NCBI GenBank assembly: GCA_937927875.1
Contig: CALEYV010000129.1
Span: forward strand, 1 to 22,067
Reading direction: 5' to 3'
From: an uncultured Actinomycetes bacterium
GTDB taxonomy: Bacteria > Actinomycetota > Acidimicrobiia > IMCC26256 > PALSA-555
DNA length: 22,067 bases
Shown: piece by piece, positions 7,767-15,118 of the stretch
Layout of the letters: every line of letters begins with the position of its first letter
How positions within the stretch are numbered: the first letter of the stretch is position 1
Notes under the pieces: model-generated
Told to the model about the DNA's origin: nothing
What the model saw: the letters and a program-made list of their open reading frames with translations, nothing else
Databases searched by the model: none
Program-made: the position numbers and the translations under genes

Positions 7767-8591
7767 ATGGTGATCCAGCAGCGCGAGCTGCGGACGCGGA
7801 CTCGACTGGCCATCCTCGCCCTCACCGCGGTGCTGCTCATCTCCATCGACAACGGTCATAGCGGCCTCATCCAGTCGCTGCGGTCGGCGGCCCACGGTCT
7901 GCTCGCCCCGGTTCAGTCGCTGGCCGACGACGCCTTCCGGCCTTTGCGCGACCTCGGCGGCGTCACCGCATCGGGGTCGTTGCGCAGCCAGAACGCCCAG
8001 CTCCGCCGCCAGATCGCGGCCATGCGCCGCCAGCTGAAGAAGACGCACGGCACGACGTCCCAGGTCGGCCAGCTGGAGAAGCTGCTCGACCTGCCGACGG
8101 TCGAGAACGCGGCCGGGGTCATCGCCCGGGTGACCAGCGGGCCGCCCGAGAACTTCGAGCGCACCGTCGAGCTCGACACCGGTTCCAACAAGGGCATCAA
8201 GGTCGGCTACCCGGTCCTGACCGGTGACGGCCTCGTCGGCACCGTGAGCGAGGTCTCGAGCCACCAGTCGACCGTCACCCTGATCGACAACCCGTCGGTC
8301 GGCGTCGGCGTCCGCTTCGAGATCAGCCAGCTCTTCGGCGTGACCTTGGCCCATGCCGGGACCACCGACCTCACGATCACCGGCCTGTCGGACAACGTCA
8401 CCAAGCCCAGCAAGGGCGAGCTCGTGTTCACGTCCGCGGTGTCGAACTCGATCTTCCCACCCGACGTCGCGGTCGGCTTCGTGTCCTCGTACCGCCGGCA
8501 GCCACCGAACCCGGCGCCGGTCATCACCGTGACGCCGATCGTGAACCTCGATCGGCTCGGCTACGTCAAGGTGCTGCGCTACCCCCACTAG
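7767..8591 (+). CDS. mreC: Rod shape-determining protein MreC
   Basis: A 274-residue cell-shape protein. MreC is a bitopic membrane protein of the elongasome that links the MreB filament to the peptidoglycan synthases (RodA/PBP2) outside the membrane. Residues about 14-28 (LAILALTAVLLISID) form the single N-terminal membrane segment. About 70-105 (LRSQNAQLRRQIAAMRRQLKK part) is a coiled coil for dimerisation. From about 115 to the end come the two beta-barrel domains, with VIARVTSGPPENFERTVELD, GYPVLTGDGLVGTVSEVS and VTLIDNPSVGVGVR as family hallmarks. Length is within the usual range. mreB and mreD, normally adjacent, are absent: pabB lies upstream and a beta-propeller gene downstream. Confidence 0.93.
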   Translation: MVIQQRELRTRTRLAILALTAVLLISIDNGHSGLIQSLRSAAHGLLAPVQSLADDAFRPLRDLGGVTASGSLRSQNAQLRRQIAAMRRQLKKTHGTTSQVGQLEKLLDLPTVENAAGVIARVTSGPPENFERTVELDTGSNKGIKVGYPVLTGDGLVGTVSEVSSHQSTVTLIDNPSVGVGVRFEISQLFGVTLAHAGTTDLTITGLSDNVTKPSKGELVFTSAVSNSIFPPDVAVGFVSSYRRQPPNPAPVITVTPIVNLDRLGYVKVLRYPH

Positions 8592-8618
8592 GAGGCCGAG
8601 GGTCCGCCCGTCCGTCGC

Positions 8619-8624
8619 TACGAT
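8619..8624 (+). promoter_or_regulatory. Putative leaderless -10 box (TACGAT)
   Basis: TACGAT ends 9 bases before the ATG at 8634 with no Shine-Dalgarno site between. The same hexamer, at nearly the same distance, precedes the minus-strand SCO6745-family gene. Confidence 0.42.
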
Positions 8625-8633
8625 CCGCGACCG

Positions 8634-9755
8634 ATGGATGAGCCGGAGTCGATCGCGGCGTCGACCGGGGACGTGGTCGTCCTCCTCGGCACAACGAAGG
8701 GCCTCTTCGCCCTCGCCGCCGGGCCCGAGCGCGACCGGTGGGCGCTGACCGGCCCCTGGTTCCGGGGCGAGGAGATCTACGCCGCCGCGCTCGACACCCG
8801 CCGGGGCCGCACCCGCCTCCTCGTCGGCGCGACCAGCTCCCACTGGGGCCCGTCGGTGTACCGGTCGGACGACCTCGGGGCCTCGTGGACCGAGCCCGAG
8901 CCCGAGACGCTCGCCTTCCCGGCGGACACCGGCGCCGCGGTCGCGCACGTGTGGCAGCTCCAGCCGGCCGGCGACGCGCAGCCCGACGTCGTCTACGCGG
9001 GTGTGGAGCCGGCGGCGCTCTTCCGTTCCGACGACGCCGGCCTGTCGTTCCGGCTCGACCGGAACCTCTGGGGTCACGAGCACCGCCCGCAGTGGCAGCC
9101 GGGCGGGGGCGGCCTGTGTCTGCACACGGTGGTGACCGACCCCGCCGGCGGCCCGCGGCTCGGGGTCGGCATCTCGGCGGCCGGCTTCTACCGGACCCTG
9201 GACGGGACGTCGTGGGAGGCGGCCAACGTCGGGATCCGCACGCCCTTCCTCCCCGACCCGACGCCGGTGTTCGGCCAGTGCGTGCACAAGGTCGACCGCC
9301 ACCCCGCCGAGCCCGACACCCTGTTCCTCCAGCACCACTGGGGCGTCTACCGGTCCGACGACTTCGGCGGCCGGTGGGACGAGGTGGGCGCCGACGACCT
9401 CCCGTCGACGTTCGGGTTCCCGGTCGTCGCCGACCCGAACCACCCCGGGCACGCGTACGTGCTGCCGCTGACGTCTGACTTGTTCCGCTGCACACCGGAC
9501 GGCCGGTTCCGCGTGTACGGCACGACCGACGGCGGCGCGTCGTGGCGGGGCCTCGAGCACGGGCTGCCCCAGGAGCACGCCTGGCTCAGCGTGCTGCGCG
9601 ACGCGTTCGCAGCCGACGCCCTCGACCCCGCGGGCCTCTACGTCGGCACCCGGACCGGCGAGGTGTTCGCGTCACCGGACGCGGGTGCGACGTGGCGGGA
9701 GCTGACCCGGCACCTCCCGCCGGTGCTGTGCGTGAAGACGGCGGTGATGCCCTGA
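8634..9755 (+). CDS. Asp-box (BNR/WD40-YVTN-like) beta-propeller protein
   Basis: A 373-residue protein built from repeated Asp-box turns (S-x-D-x-G-x-x-W). I count six: YRSDDLGASW (76-85), FRSDDAGLSF (130-139), YRTLDGTSW (186-194), YRSDDFGGRW (239-248), YGTTDGGASW (295-304) and FASPDAGATW (345-354). This predicts a six- or seven-bladed propeller, the fold of sialidases and VPS10-type domains. There is no signal peptide or membrane segment, so it is probably cytoplasmic, which argues against a secreted sialidase even though databases often give such proteins that name. Conserved His/Trp clusters (WGHEHRPQWQ at 146-155, QHHWGVYRSD at 233-242) could mark a ligand site. Its 3' end overlaps a MoaD/ThiS-like gene by 28 bases, suggesting a joint role. 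The actual function is unknown. Confidence 0.85.
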   Translation: MDEPESIAASTGDVVVLLGTTKGLFALAAGPERDRWALTGPWFRGEEIYAAALDTRRGRTRLLVGATSSHWGPSVYRSDDLGASWTEPEPETLAFPADTGAAVAHVWQLQPAGDAQPDVVYAGVEPAALFRSDDAGLSFRLDRNLWGHEHRPQWQPGGGGLCLHTVVTDPAGGPRLGVGISAAGFYRTLDGTSWEAANVGIRTPFLPDPTPVFGQCVHKVDRHPAEPDTLFLQHHWGVYRSDDFGGRWDEVGADDLPSTFGFPVVADPNHPGHAYVLPLTSDLFRCTPDGRFRVYGTTDGGASWRGLEHGLPQEHAWLSVLRDAFAADALDPAGLYVGTRTGEVFASPDAGATWRELTRHLPPVLCVKTAVMP

Positions 9756-10036
9756 GAGTCGTCGTCCGGCTGGCGTCGCCCCTACGACCCTTCGCCGGCG
9801 GCGCCGACCGGCTCGAGCTCGAACTGCCGCCGCCCATCACGGTGAGAGCCGTGCTGGACGCCGTCGCCGCCGACCACCCCGCGATCGGCCGGCGGGTGCG
9901 CGACGAGGCCGGCACGCTCCGGCGTCACGTCAACGTGTTCGTCGGCGCCGACAACGCGCGGGACCTCGACGACAGCGACACCCTCGTGCCCGAGGGCACC
10001 GAGGTGGTGGTCCTGCCGGCGGTGTCGGGGGGCTGA
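9728..10036 (+). CDS. MoaD/ThiS-like ubiquitin-fold protein with C-terminal Gly-Gly
   Basis: A protein of about 102 residues with the beta-grasp layout of MoaD/ThiS sulfur carriers: RVVVRLASPLRPFAGG, a LPPPITVRAVLDAVAADHP helix region, RHVNVFVGADNARDL, and the ending TEVVVLPAVSGG. Family members are adenylated at the terminal glycine and carry sulfur as a thiocarboxylate, or in some lineages are attached to proteins. The Gly-Gly is exactly at the C-terminus, so no processing would be needed. No molybdopterin, thiamine or E1-like gene is nearby, so it is not an obvious part of those pathways. The start is uncertain: GTG 9728 overlaps the propeller gene by 28 bases, while a CTG at 9752 would give a 4-base overlap and a tighter N-terminus. 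The reading frame itself is secure by homology. Confidence 0.8.
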   Translation: MREDGGDALRVVVRLASPLRPFAGGADRLELELPPPITVRAVLDAVAADHPAIGRRVRDEAGTLRRHVNVFVGADNARDLDDSDTLVPEGTEVVVLPAVSGG

Positions 10037-10052
10037 GCTCCCGGGCCGCTGA

Positions 10053-10958
10053 TCAGGCCGAGGGCGCGGCGGCGCGGGCGAGGTCGTGCGGCCCCGACGG
10101 CAGGTAGCCGCCGGCGGCGCGGATCGCCGCCCCCCATGGTCCGAGCGCCTCTACCAGCGGCTCGAATCCGTCGCCGAGCGCCTCGACGATGGGCCGGCAT
10201 TGGCGGTCGGTGGCAACCTCCACCGCCTCGCGCTCGGCGCGCCCGGTCGGGGTGAGCGCACCGCCGTGCACGAGTCCCCGCTCGACGAGGCGGGCCTCGG
10301 CGGCGTCGAGGTCCTCGTCGCTCCACGCCCGGGTGCGCACGTACGAGCGGGTCGGCAAGCCCCAGTACAGCTCGGTGAGCATCCCGATCTCGGCCCCGTC
10401 GAAGCCGGCCGACGTCCACGCCGCGGTGTGCGCGTCGCCGCGGTACTCGCGCAGGCGGTCCGCGAGCCGCCACACGTCGCCAATCGGGTCGCCGGACAGG
10501 CCGAGCGAGAGCTGACCCGAGTAGAGAGGTCGGCCCTCGGGCCGCAGCCGCTCGTTGGCCGTCGTCAGCAGCGCCGTCGCCAGCTCGATCCCCTCGGGCT
10601 CGTCGCCGAGGATCCGGCGCAGCTGGCCGGTGGCGCCGGCCGTGCGAGCGGCGCAGATCGTCGGCGCGTCGGTCAGCGTCCAGCCGTAGGAGACCGCGGG
10701 AACCACCGCGGCGGGGTTGAAGACGCCGAACGCGGCCGCGATGACCTCGCCCGGCACCTGGCCCATCACCGAGCCCCGGCTGCAGAAGTACGCCGCGCCG
10801 TCAGGCAGCGCCACCGTCCCCACCAGCCCGGGGCTCGGCCCGAATCCCAGCTCGGCGTACGCGGCGTGGCACTCGGGTGCGAAGTACACCTGGCCCGCCA
10901 CCGGCTCGAGCGCGCCGCCGAGGGCGCGGGCCCGCTCGCTGACCTCAGCATCTCGCAT
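10053..10958 (-). CDS. SCO6745-family protein (winged-helix-like, function unknown)
   Basis: A 301-residue protein resembling the actinobacterial SCO6745 family, whose members carry predicted helix-turn-helix domains but have no proven function. Matching segments are LEPVAGQVYFAPECHAAYAE near the start, GVFNPAAVVPAVSYGW, the ELATALLTTANERLRPEGRPLYSG-type middle (split here for length), LREYRGDAHTAAW, TRAWSDEDLDAAEARL, and LTPTGRAEREAVEVATDR. The last two resemble the winged-helix part seen in MarR-like folds: a recognition helix, then L-T-x-x-G-R. No membrane segments or signal peptide. ATG 10958 follows a TACGAT box by 8 bases. The gene is convergent with the MoaD-like gene (16 bases between stops) and divergent from the ABC exporter, which makes regulation of the exporter possible but unproven. 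Confidence 0.78.
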   Translation of the reverse strand: MRDAEVSERARALGGALEPVAGQVYFAPECHAAYAELGFGPSPGLVGTVALPDGAAYFCSRGSVMGQVPGEVIAAAFGVFNPAAVVPAVSYGWTLTDAPTICAARTAGATGQLRRILGDEPEGIELATALLTTANERLRPEGRPLYSGQLSLGLSGDPIGDVWRLADRLREYRGDAHTAAWTSAGFDGAEIGMLTELYWGLPTRSYVRTRAWSDEDLDAAEARLVERGLVHGGALTPTGRAEREAVEVATDRQCRPIVEALGDGFEPLVEALGPWGAAIRAAGGYLPSGPHDLARAAAPSA

Positions 10959-10966
10959 GGCCGGTC

Positions 10967-10972
10967 ATCGTA
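10967..10972 (-). promoter_or_regulatory. Putative leaderless -10 box (TACGAT, minus strand)
   Basis: On the minus strand TACGAT ends 8 bases before the ATG of the SCO6745-family gene. It overlaps the palindrome at 10969-10983, so a protein bound there could block RNA polymerase. Confidence 0.42.
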
Positions 10973-10983
10973 CGGGCCGTACG
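10969..10983. promoter_or_regulatory. 15-bp palindrome CGTACGG-G-CCGTACG (candidate operator)
   Basis: Two perfect 7-base arms flank a single central base. It lies in the divergent interval (10959-11166) between the SCO6745-family gene and the ABC exporter and overlaps the -10 box of the former. The size and symmetry suit a dimeric repressor. Which protein binds is unknown; the product of the adjacent winged-helix-like gene is the simplest candidate. Confidence 0.4.
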
Positions 10984-11062
10984 CGACGCCGGCCGCAGCG
11001 CGTGACGAGCGGCGGTGCGCCGGGTCGCGCTCCATCCCGTCGGCGTCGGCGACGTGAGCCGA

Positions 11063-11068
11063 TAACGT
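11063..11068 (+). promoter_or_regulatory. Putative -10 box (TAACGT) for the exporter transcript
   Basis: TAACGT ends 9 bases before a GTG at 11078 that opens a short frame leading into the ABC ATPase gene. It would set the transcript start about 90 bases before the ATPase ATG. Confidence 0.35.
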
Positions 11069-11077
11069 CGCCGGTCG

Positions 11078-11170
11078 GTGCTCGCCCCCGACCCCTGGTC
11101 GCTGCGTCCCGCGCCCGCGTCGGCCGGGCGCGCACCGGCCCGTCCGGCTTCGAACGGGCCCGGGCGATGA
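11078..11170 (+). CDS. Possible 30-codon leader peptide overlapping the ABC ATPase start
   Basis: From GTG 11078 a frame runs 30 codons (beginning VLAPDPWSLRPAPASAG) to a TGA at 11168-11170. The stop overlaps the ATPase ATG as ATGA. With the TAACGT box 9 bases upstream it would be a leaderless upstream frame that couples translation to the exporter, which has no clear Shine-Dalgarno site of its own. The Pro/Ala/Arg-rich composition is also what random GC-rich DNA gives, and there is no homology, so this is speculative. Confidence 0.25.
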   Translation: MLAPDPWSLRPAPASAGRAPARPASNGPGR

Positions 11171-12135
11171 GCGACGCCATCGTCACCGAGTCCCTCGAGC
11201 GCTCGTTCGGCGAGACGCGAGCCGTCGCGGGCGTGGACCTCCGGGTCGCCACCGGGGAGATCTACGGATTCCTCGGACCGAACGGCGCCGGCAAGTCCAC
11301 CACCGTTCGCGTGCTGTGCACGCTCCTGGTGCCGTCCGCAGGAACGGCCCGGGTCGCCGGCTTCGACGTCGTGCACCAGCCCAAGGAAGTCCGGCTGCGC
11401 ATCGGAGTCGCGCTGCAGGACGCCTCGCTCGATCCGAACCAGTCGGGCGAGGAGCTGCTGCGGCTCCAGGGCCGGCTGTTCGGCATGAGCAACGACGCGA
11501 TCGAGCGCCAGCTCGGCACCCTGACCGAGCTCGTCGACATCGGCGACGCGCTCCAACGGCGGGTCAAGACGTACTCGGGCGGCATGAAGCGCCGCCTCGA
11601 CCTCGCGGTGGCGCTCATCCACAACCCGAGCGTCCTGTTCCTCGACGAGCCGACCACCGGCCTCGACCCCGGAAGCCGGGCCCGGGTCTGGCAGGAGATC
11701 CGACGGCTGCAGGAGGCCGGCAAGACGATCTTCCTGACCACCCAGTACCTCGAGGAGGCCGACACCCTCGCCGACCGGGTCGGGATCATCGACCGGGGTC
11801 GCATCATCGCCGAGGGCCGACCGGACGAGCTCAAGCGGACCCTCGGCTCGGACGTGATCGTCGCCGAGCTCGGCGGCGACGCTCAGCGCGCCTGCGACCA
11901 GCTGCAGCACCTCCCCGGCGTGACGCGCGTCGAGCGCCACGGGAATGAGCTGACCGTGCTGACGCCGGACGCGACCGCGCTGCTGAGTCCCGTCGCGGTG
12001 GCGCTCGCCGACTGCGGCGTCACCGTCCAGAACCTGACGATGCGCCGGCCCACGCTCGATGACGTCTACCTGCGGATCACCGGTGACCATCTTCTCGCCG
12101 ACGCCGACCGCTCCGACGACGGGGAGGCCCCATGA
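11167..12135 (+). CDS. DrrA-type ABC exporter ATP-binding protein
   Basis: A 322-residue nucleotide-binding subunit that powers an ABC-2 exporter. The Walker A GPNGAGKST (37-45), Q-loop Q84, signature YSGGMKRRLDLA (136-147) and Walker B VLFLDEP (156-162) are all intact. The switch position carries Gln (TTQYLEEAD, Q193) instead of the common His, as seen in the daunorubicin-resistance DrrA group. The region after about residue 220 (IIAEGRPDELK onwards) is the DUF4162-like C-terminal domain of the same group. The stop overlaps the permease start (ATGA), so the two are co-translated. Members export antibiotics, lipids or other hydrophobic compounds; the substrate here is unknown. Start ATG 11167 matches the family N-terminus; upstream in-frame sequence is Arg-rich and not conserved. 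Confidence 0.93.
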   Translation: MSDAIVTESLERSFGETRAVAGVDLRVATGEIYGFLGPNGAGKSTTVRVLCTLLVPSAGTARVAGFDVVHQPKEVRLRIGVALQDASLDPNQSGEELLRLQGRLFGMSNDAIERQLGTLTELVDIGDALQRRVKTYSGGMKRRLDLAVALIHNPSVLFLDEPTTGLDPGSRARVWQEIRRLQEAGKTIFLTTQYLEEADTLADRVGIIDRGRIIAEGRPDELKRTLGSDVIVAELGGDAQRACDQLQHLPGVTRVERHGNELTVLTPDATALLSPVAVALADCGVTVQNLTMRRPTLDDVYLRITGDHLLADADRSDDGEAP

Positions 12136-12944
12136 CCATTGTCACCGCCACCACCGAGCCCCGGCCCGTGCAGCCCCGCCCGGCCGGCTTCCTCGCTGAC
12201 TGCGCGGCGATCGCGACCCGGGCCATCCGCGCCGTGCCTCGCGAGCCGGAGGTGCTGGTCCCGGCGCTGTTCGTCCCGATGTTCTTCTTCTTCATCAACA
12301 TCGGCGCCCTGCAGAAGCTCGCCGAGCACTCGGGCCGGGTCAGCGACTTCAAGGCGTTCCAGCTGCCGGTCGCGATCATCTTCGCGGTCACCGGCGTCTC
12401 GCGAGCCTCGGCACTCGTCACCGACATCCAGGACGGCTACTTCGACCGGCTGCTGATGACGCCGGTCCGCCGGCTCGCGCTCCTCCTCGGTCTCATGGCC
12501 GCCGACTTCGCGGTCGTCTGCGGGCTCACCATCCCGGTGCTGATCCTCGGGTTCCTGGTCGGCGTGCGGTTCCCGACCGGGGTCGGTGGCGTCCTCCTCT
12601 TCATCCTCATGGGCGGGCTTTGGGGGCTCGCCTTCACCGGGTTCCCGTACGCCATCGCGCTGAAGACCGGCAACCCGGCCGCGGTGAACACCAGCTTCAT
12701 CCTCTTCTTCCCGTTCGCGTTCCTCACCACCTCCTTCCTGCCGAAGGCGGCGCTCTCGGGCTGGCTGGCCACCATCGCCGACTACAACCCGGTGACCTAC
12801 CTGCTGGTCGGGATGCGCTCGCTCGTCCTCCACGGCTGGGACGTGGGTGCGATCGTCGAAGGGCTCGGCGCCATCTTCGGCGTCGGCATCGCCAGCGTGA
12901 CGCTCGCGCTGCTCGCCCTCCGCGGCCGGCTCCGGCCGGCCTGA
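12132..12944 (+). CDS. DrrB-type ABC-2 exporter permease
   Basis: A 270-residue membrane subunit with about six hydrophobic helices, partner of the ATPase encoded just upstream. After a 40-residue cytoplasmic N-terminus come VPALFVPMFFFFINIG, then VTDIQDGYFDRLLMTPV, which is the characteristic cytoplasmic loop of ABC-2 permeases, and further helices such as FILFFPFAFLTTSFLP followed by ADYNPVTYLLVGMRSL. These motifs match the DrrB/NodJ group. A GGGGAGG lies just upstream of the ATG, within the ATPase gene, and the ATGA overlap suggests stoichiometric synthesis. No self-resistance or biosynthetic genes are visible around it, so the cargo is not indicated. Confidence 0.9.
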   Translation: MTIVTATTEPRPVQPRPAGFLADCAAIATRAIRAVPREPEVLVPALFVPMFFFFINIGALQKLAEHSGRVSDFKAFQLPVAIIFAVTGVSRASALVTDIQDGYFDRLLMTPVRRLALLLGLMAADFAVVCGLTIPVLILGFLVGVRFPTGVGGVLLFILMGGLWGLAFTGFPYAIALKTGNPAAVNTSFILFFPFAFLTTSFLPKAALSGWLATIADYNPVTYLLVGMRSLVLHGWDVGAIVEGLGAIFGVGIASVTLALLALRGRLRPA

Positions 12945-12993
12945 GTCGCGCGCTGCCGGGCCGCGAGCCGAATCCAGACCGGGGCGCGGCGCG

Positions 12994-12999
12994 TATCGT
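12994..12999 (+). promoter_or_regulatory. Putative leaderless -10 box (TATCGT)
   Basis: TATCGT ends 8 bases before the ATG at 13008. The gap reads CCCCCGGG, which has no Shine-Dalgarno match. It separates the FAD oxidoreductase from the exporter operon. Confidence 0.42.
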
Positions 13000-13007
13000 C
13001 CCCCGGG

Positions 13008-14495
13008 ATGAGCGAATCGAAGCCCTTCGACGCCGTCATCGTCGGCGCGTCACTCGGCGGGCTGACGTCCGGGGCGCTGCTGGCCCAGCGTGGCTACCGC
13101 GTCGCGGTCGTCGACCGCCTCGAGCACCCGGGTGCGCGCTGCGGCTCGCTCGACTACGAGGGGTACCAGATCGCGTTCGGCCACCGCGACGGTCACGGCG
13201 TCGGCGACAACGTGTTCGGCCTGCCGCTCCACTTCTTCGCCGCCGCCCAGGCCGCCGGCGCCCAGGTCCACAGCCAGCGCCTGAAGGGCGGCATGCGCGT
13301 CCACCGGCTGCCGGCCCGCACGTCGGCCGACCTGCACCTCGGCGGGCGGCCCGGGCTGGATCGGCTCGCCGGCGCCCGGGAGACGGTCCAGGTCCTGACC
13401 GGCGTCGAGGCAGTGTCGGACCAGACCGCGCAGGGCTACCTCGCCGCCATGTATCGCCTGCGGTCGATGTCGGACGAGGAGCGCGCCGCGCTGGTCCCGG
13501 TCACGCTCGGCGCCTGGCTGGAGCGCAACGTCGAGGACGGCGTCGTCCGCCACGCCGTCCTGCAGGTCGGCGAGGTGATGTTCCCGTCCCCGTCGGAGAA
13601 CACCTCGGTCGGGCGGCTGGTCGGCTTCCTGCAGGAGGCCCGCGAGTACGGGTCGCGGGGCATCTACCCCGAGGATCCGGAGGCGCCTGGGATGCAGGGG
13701 CTGATCACGCCCTGGACCCGGGTCATCGAGGCGCACGGCGGCGAGCTGTGGCTGGGATGGAAGCCGCTCGAGATCACGGTCGAGGACCGCCGGATCACCG
13801 GCGTCGTCGCGATCAACGCCGCCAACCTGGTGCAGGAGTTCCGCACGCCGGTGGTCATCACCGACTACCCGAGCTGGGAGCTGCTCGAGATCCTCGACGA
13901 GGACGCGCTCCCGGCCGGCTTCGCCGACACGGCGGCGCGGATGCGCGAGCACGGCAACGACTTCGCGGGCTGGTGGGCCGGGCTTCGCCGGCTGCCGACC
14001 CGCCGCGCCGACGGGCAGGTCGAGGACATGCCGGGCTGGCACCGGGTGCTGTGGGGCGACCAGGCCGTGAAGCGGTACCACGGCGCGTTCCAGTTCGCGT
14101 CGTGCCACTCGCCCGCGATCGCGCCGCCCGGCAAGCACCTGCTGGAGGTCGTCATCTCCCACTGGGGCGAGGGGGAGGGCCGGCGGTGGCGGCACTGGCG
14201 CGACGCCCGGCGGGCCGTCGACCGGATCCTCGAGTACGTCCGCTGGTACTACGTCGACCTCGACGACTGCGTCGAGTGGTCGCGGTACCAGTACCTGTCG
14301 GGGCCCGAGATGCGCGCCTGCTACCTCAAGCCGGTCCCGCGCCACCCGGTGAAGGTGTCGACGGTCGAGGGCCTGTACCTCGCCGGGCCCACCTCCGAGG
14401 GCCTCGGCGGCTATCAGGACCTCGAGTGCGAGGCGGCGATGACGGCGGTCGACCTCGTCGAGTCCGAGCTGGGCCGGATCGCCACCGCGCCCTGA
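13008..14495 (+). CDS. CrtI/phytoene-desaturase-like FAD-dependent oxidoreductase
   Basis: A 495-residue flavoprotein. The N-terminal Rossmann fold VIVGASLGGLTSGALLA (10-26) with the acidic residue D36 at the end of strand 2 binds the ADP part of FAD; the third glycine spacing (GASLGG) fits the phytoene desaturase/amine oxidase group. The C-terminus VEGLYLAGPTSEGLGGYQDLE is the matching FAD-closing motif, where carotenoid desaturases carry a similar G-D segment. The middle section has no motif that names the substrate; LVQEFRTPVVITDYPSW resembles the usual substrate-domain strand. Known relatives desaturate or isomerise polyenes, or oxidise other lipids. No crtB or other isoprenoid gene is nearby. 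It ends only 4 bases before the convergent DinB-like gene. Start ATG is supported by the TATCGT box. Confidence 0.85.
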   Translation: MSESKPFDAVIVGASLGGLTSGALLAQRGYRVAVVDRLEHPGARCGSLDYEGYQIAFGHRDGHGVGDNVFGLPLHFFAAAQAAGAQVHSQRLKGGMRVHRLPARTSADLHLGGRPGLDRLAGARETVQVLTGVEAVSDQTAQGYLAAMYRLRSMSDEERAALVPVTLGAWLERNVEDGVVRHAVLQVGEVMFPSPSENTSVGRLVGFLQEAREYGSRGIYPEDPEAPGMQGLITPWTRVIEAHGGELWLGWKPLEITVEDRRITGVVAINAANLVQEFRTPVVITDYPSWELLEILDEDALPAGFADTAARMREHGNDFAGWWAGLRRLPTRRADGQVEDMPGWHRVLWGDQAVKRYHGAFQFASCHSPAIAPPGKHLLEVVISHWGEGEGRRWRHWRDARRAVDRILEYVRWYYVDLDDCVEWSRYQYLSGPEMRACYLKPVPRHPVKVSTVEGLYLAGPTSEGLGGYQDLECEAAMTAVDLVESELGRIATAP

Positions 14496-14499
14496 GCGC

Positions 14500-15060
14500 T
14501 CACCGCGTGGCGCGGCCGGAGCCGGCGAGGAGCGCCGACCAGGGGTCCGATTCGCGGGCGGCCCGGTCTCGGTCGATCGCCCACAGGGCCGGCGAGGCCA
14601 AGACGAGCTCGCAGAGCTCGGGCGCGGGCTCGAAGTCGACGCCCAGCCCGGTGAGCACGTCGCTGGCATGGAGCAGGACCTCGTGCAGGGCTCGAGCCAC
14701 CCAGGCCCCGGCGTCGAGCTCTTGGATGCCGTCCGACGCGGTGAGGTCGGCAGGTGCGGTCTGCAGCAAGGCCGTGAGGGCCGCGCCGACCGCGCCGAGC
14801 GCCTCGACGAGCTGGTCCGGCGTCGCGTCGGGTCGCGCGTGGAGCTCGTCGAGCGCGAGCCAGCCGCCGTGGACTTGCCCGGCGACCTGCAACGTGTAGG
14901 AGAACACGCAGTCGATCAGGTGGTCCACCGTCTGCCAGCAGGTCCAGTCGAGACCTGCCGCGTTCGTCGACCAGTCCCGGTCGGCCACCGATCCCAGCGC
15001 TCCGGTCGCGAGGCGCAGGCCCTCGATCAGCGCGTCGACGGGCGCGGGAGGCTCGGTCAC
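14500..15060 (-). CDS. DinB-fold, mycothiol-dependent maleylpyruvate isomerase-like protein
   Basis: A 186-residue four-helix-bundle protein of the DinB/YfiT superfamily. LDWTCWQTVDHLIDCVF (37-53) resembles the N-terminal domain of mycothiol-dependent maleylpyruvate isomerase. H47 in VDHL and the E127/H131 pair in HEVLLH match the His and Glu-x3-His zinc ligands described for that enzyme, so the metal site looks intact. Relatives use mycothiol, the actinobacterial thiol, to transfer or isomerise substrates; the precise reaction here is unknown. GTG 15060 is preceded by GGGGAG at 9 bases, which supports the start. It lies 58 bases after the SRPBCC gene and is probably co-transcribed with it. 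Confidence 0.78.
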   Translation of the reverse strand: MTEPPAPVDALIEGLRLATGALGSVADRDWSTNAAGLDWTCWQTVDHLIDCVFSYTLQVAGQVHGGWLALDELHARPDATPDQLVEALGAVGAALTALLQTAPADLTASDGIQELDAGAWVARALHEVLLHASDVLTGLGVDFEPAPELCELVLASPALWAIDRDRAARESDPWSALLAGSGRATR

Positions 15061-15118
15061 CCGGTCATTCTCCCCGCTGGGCCGCGCCCGGTCGTGCCAG
15101 GCGCGCGTCTCGACGTCG

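Noticed and set aside
6180..9578. Very long open minus-strand frame (over 1100 codons) across pabB, mreC and the propeller gene
   Set aside because: It is antisense to three well-recognised genes and its translation is Arg/Gly/Val/Asp-rich without motifs. It is a third-position GC shadow.
8634..9755. Annotation of the propeller gene as a sialidase
   Set aside because: Asp boxes alone do not show sialidase activity. There is no signal peptide and I could not identify the catalytic Arg triad and Tyr/Glu pair.
12620..14899. 759-codon plus-strand frame spanning the permease and FAD oxidoreductase
   Set aside because: Out of frame with both recognised proteins and Arg-rich throughout.
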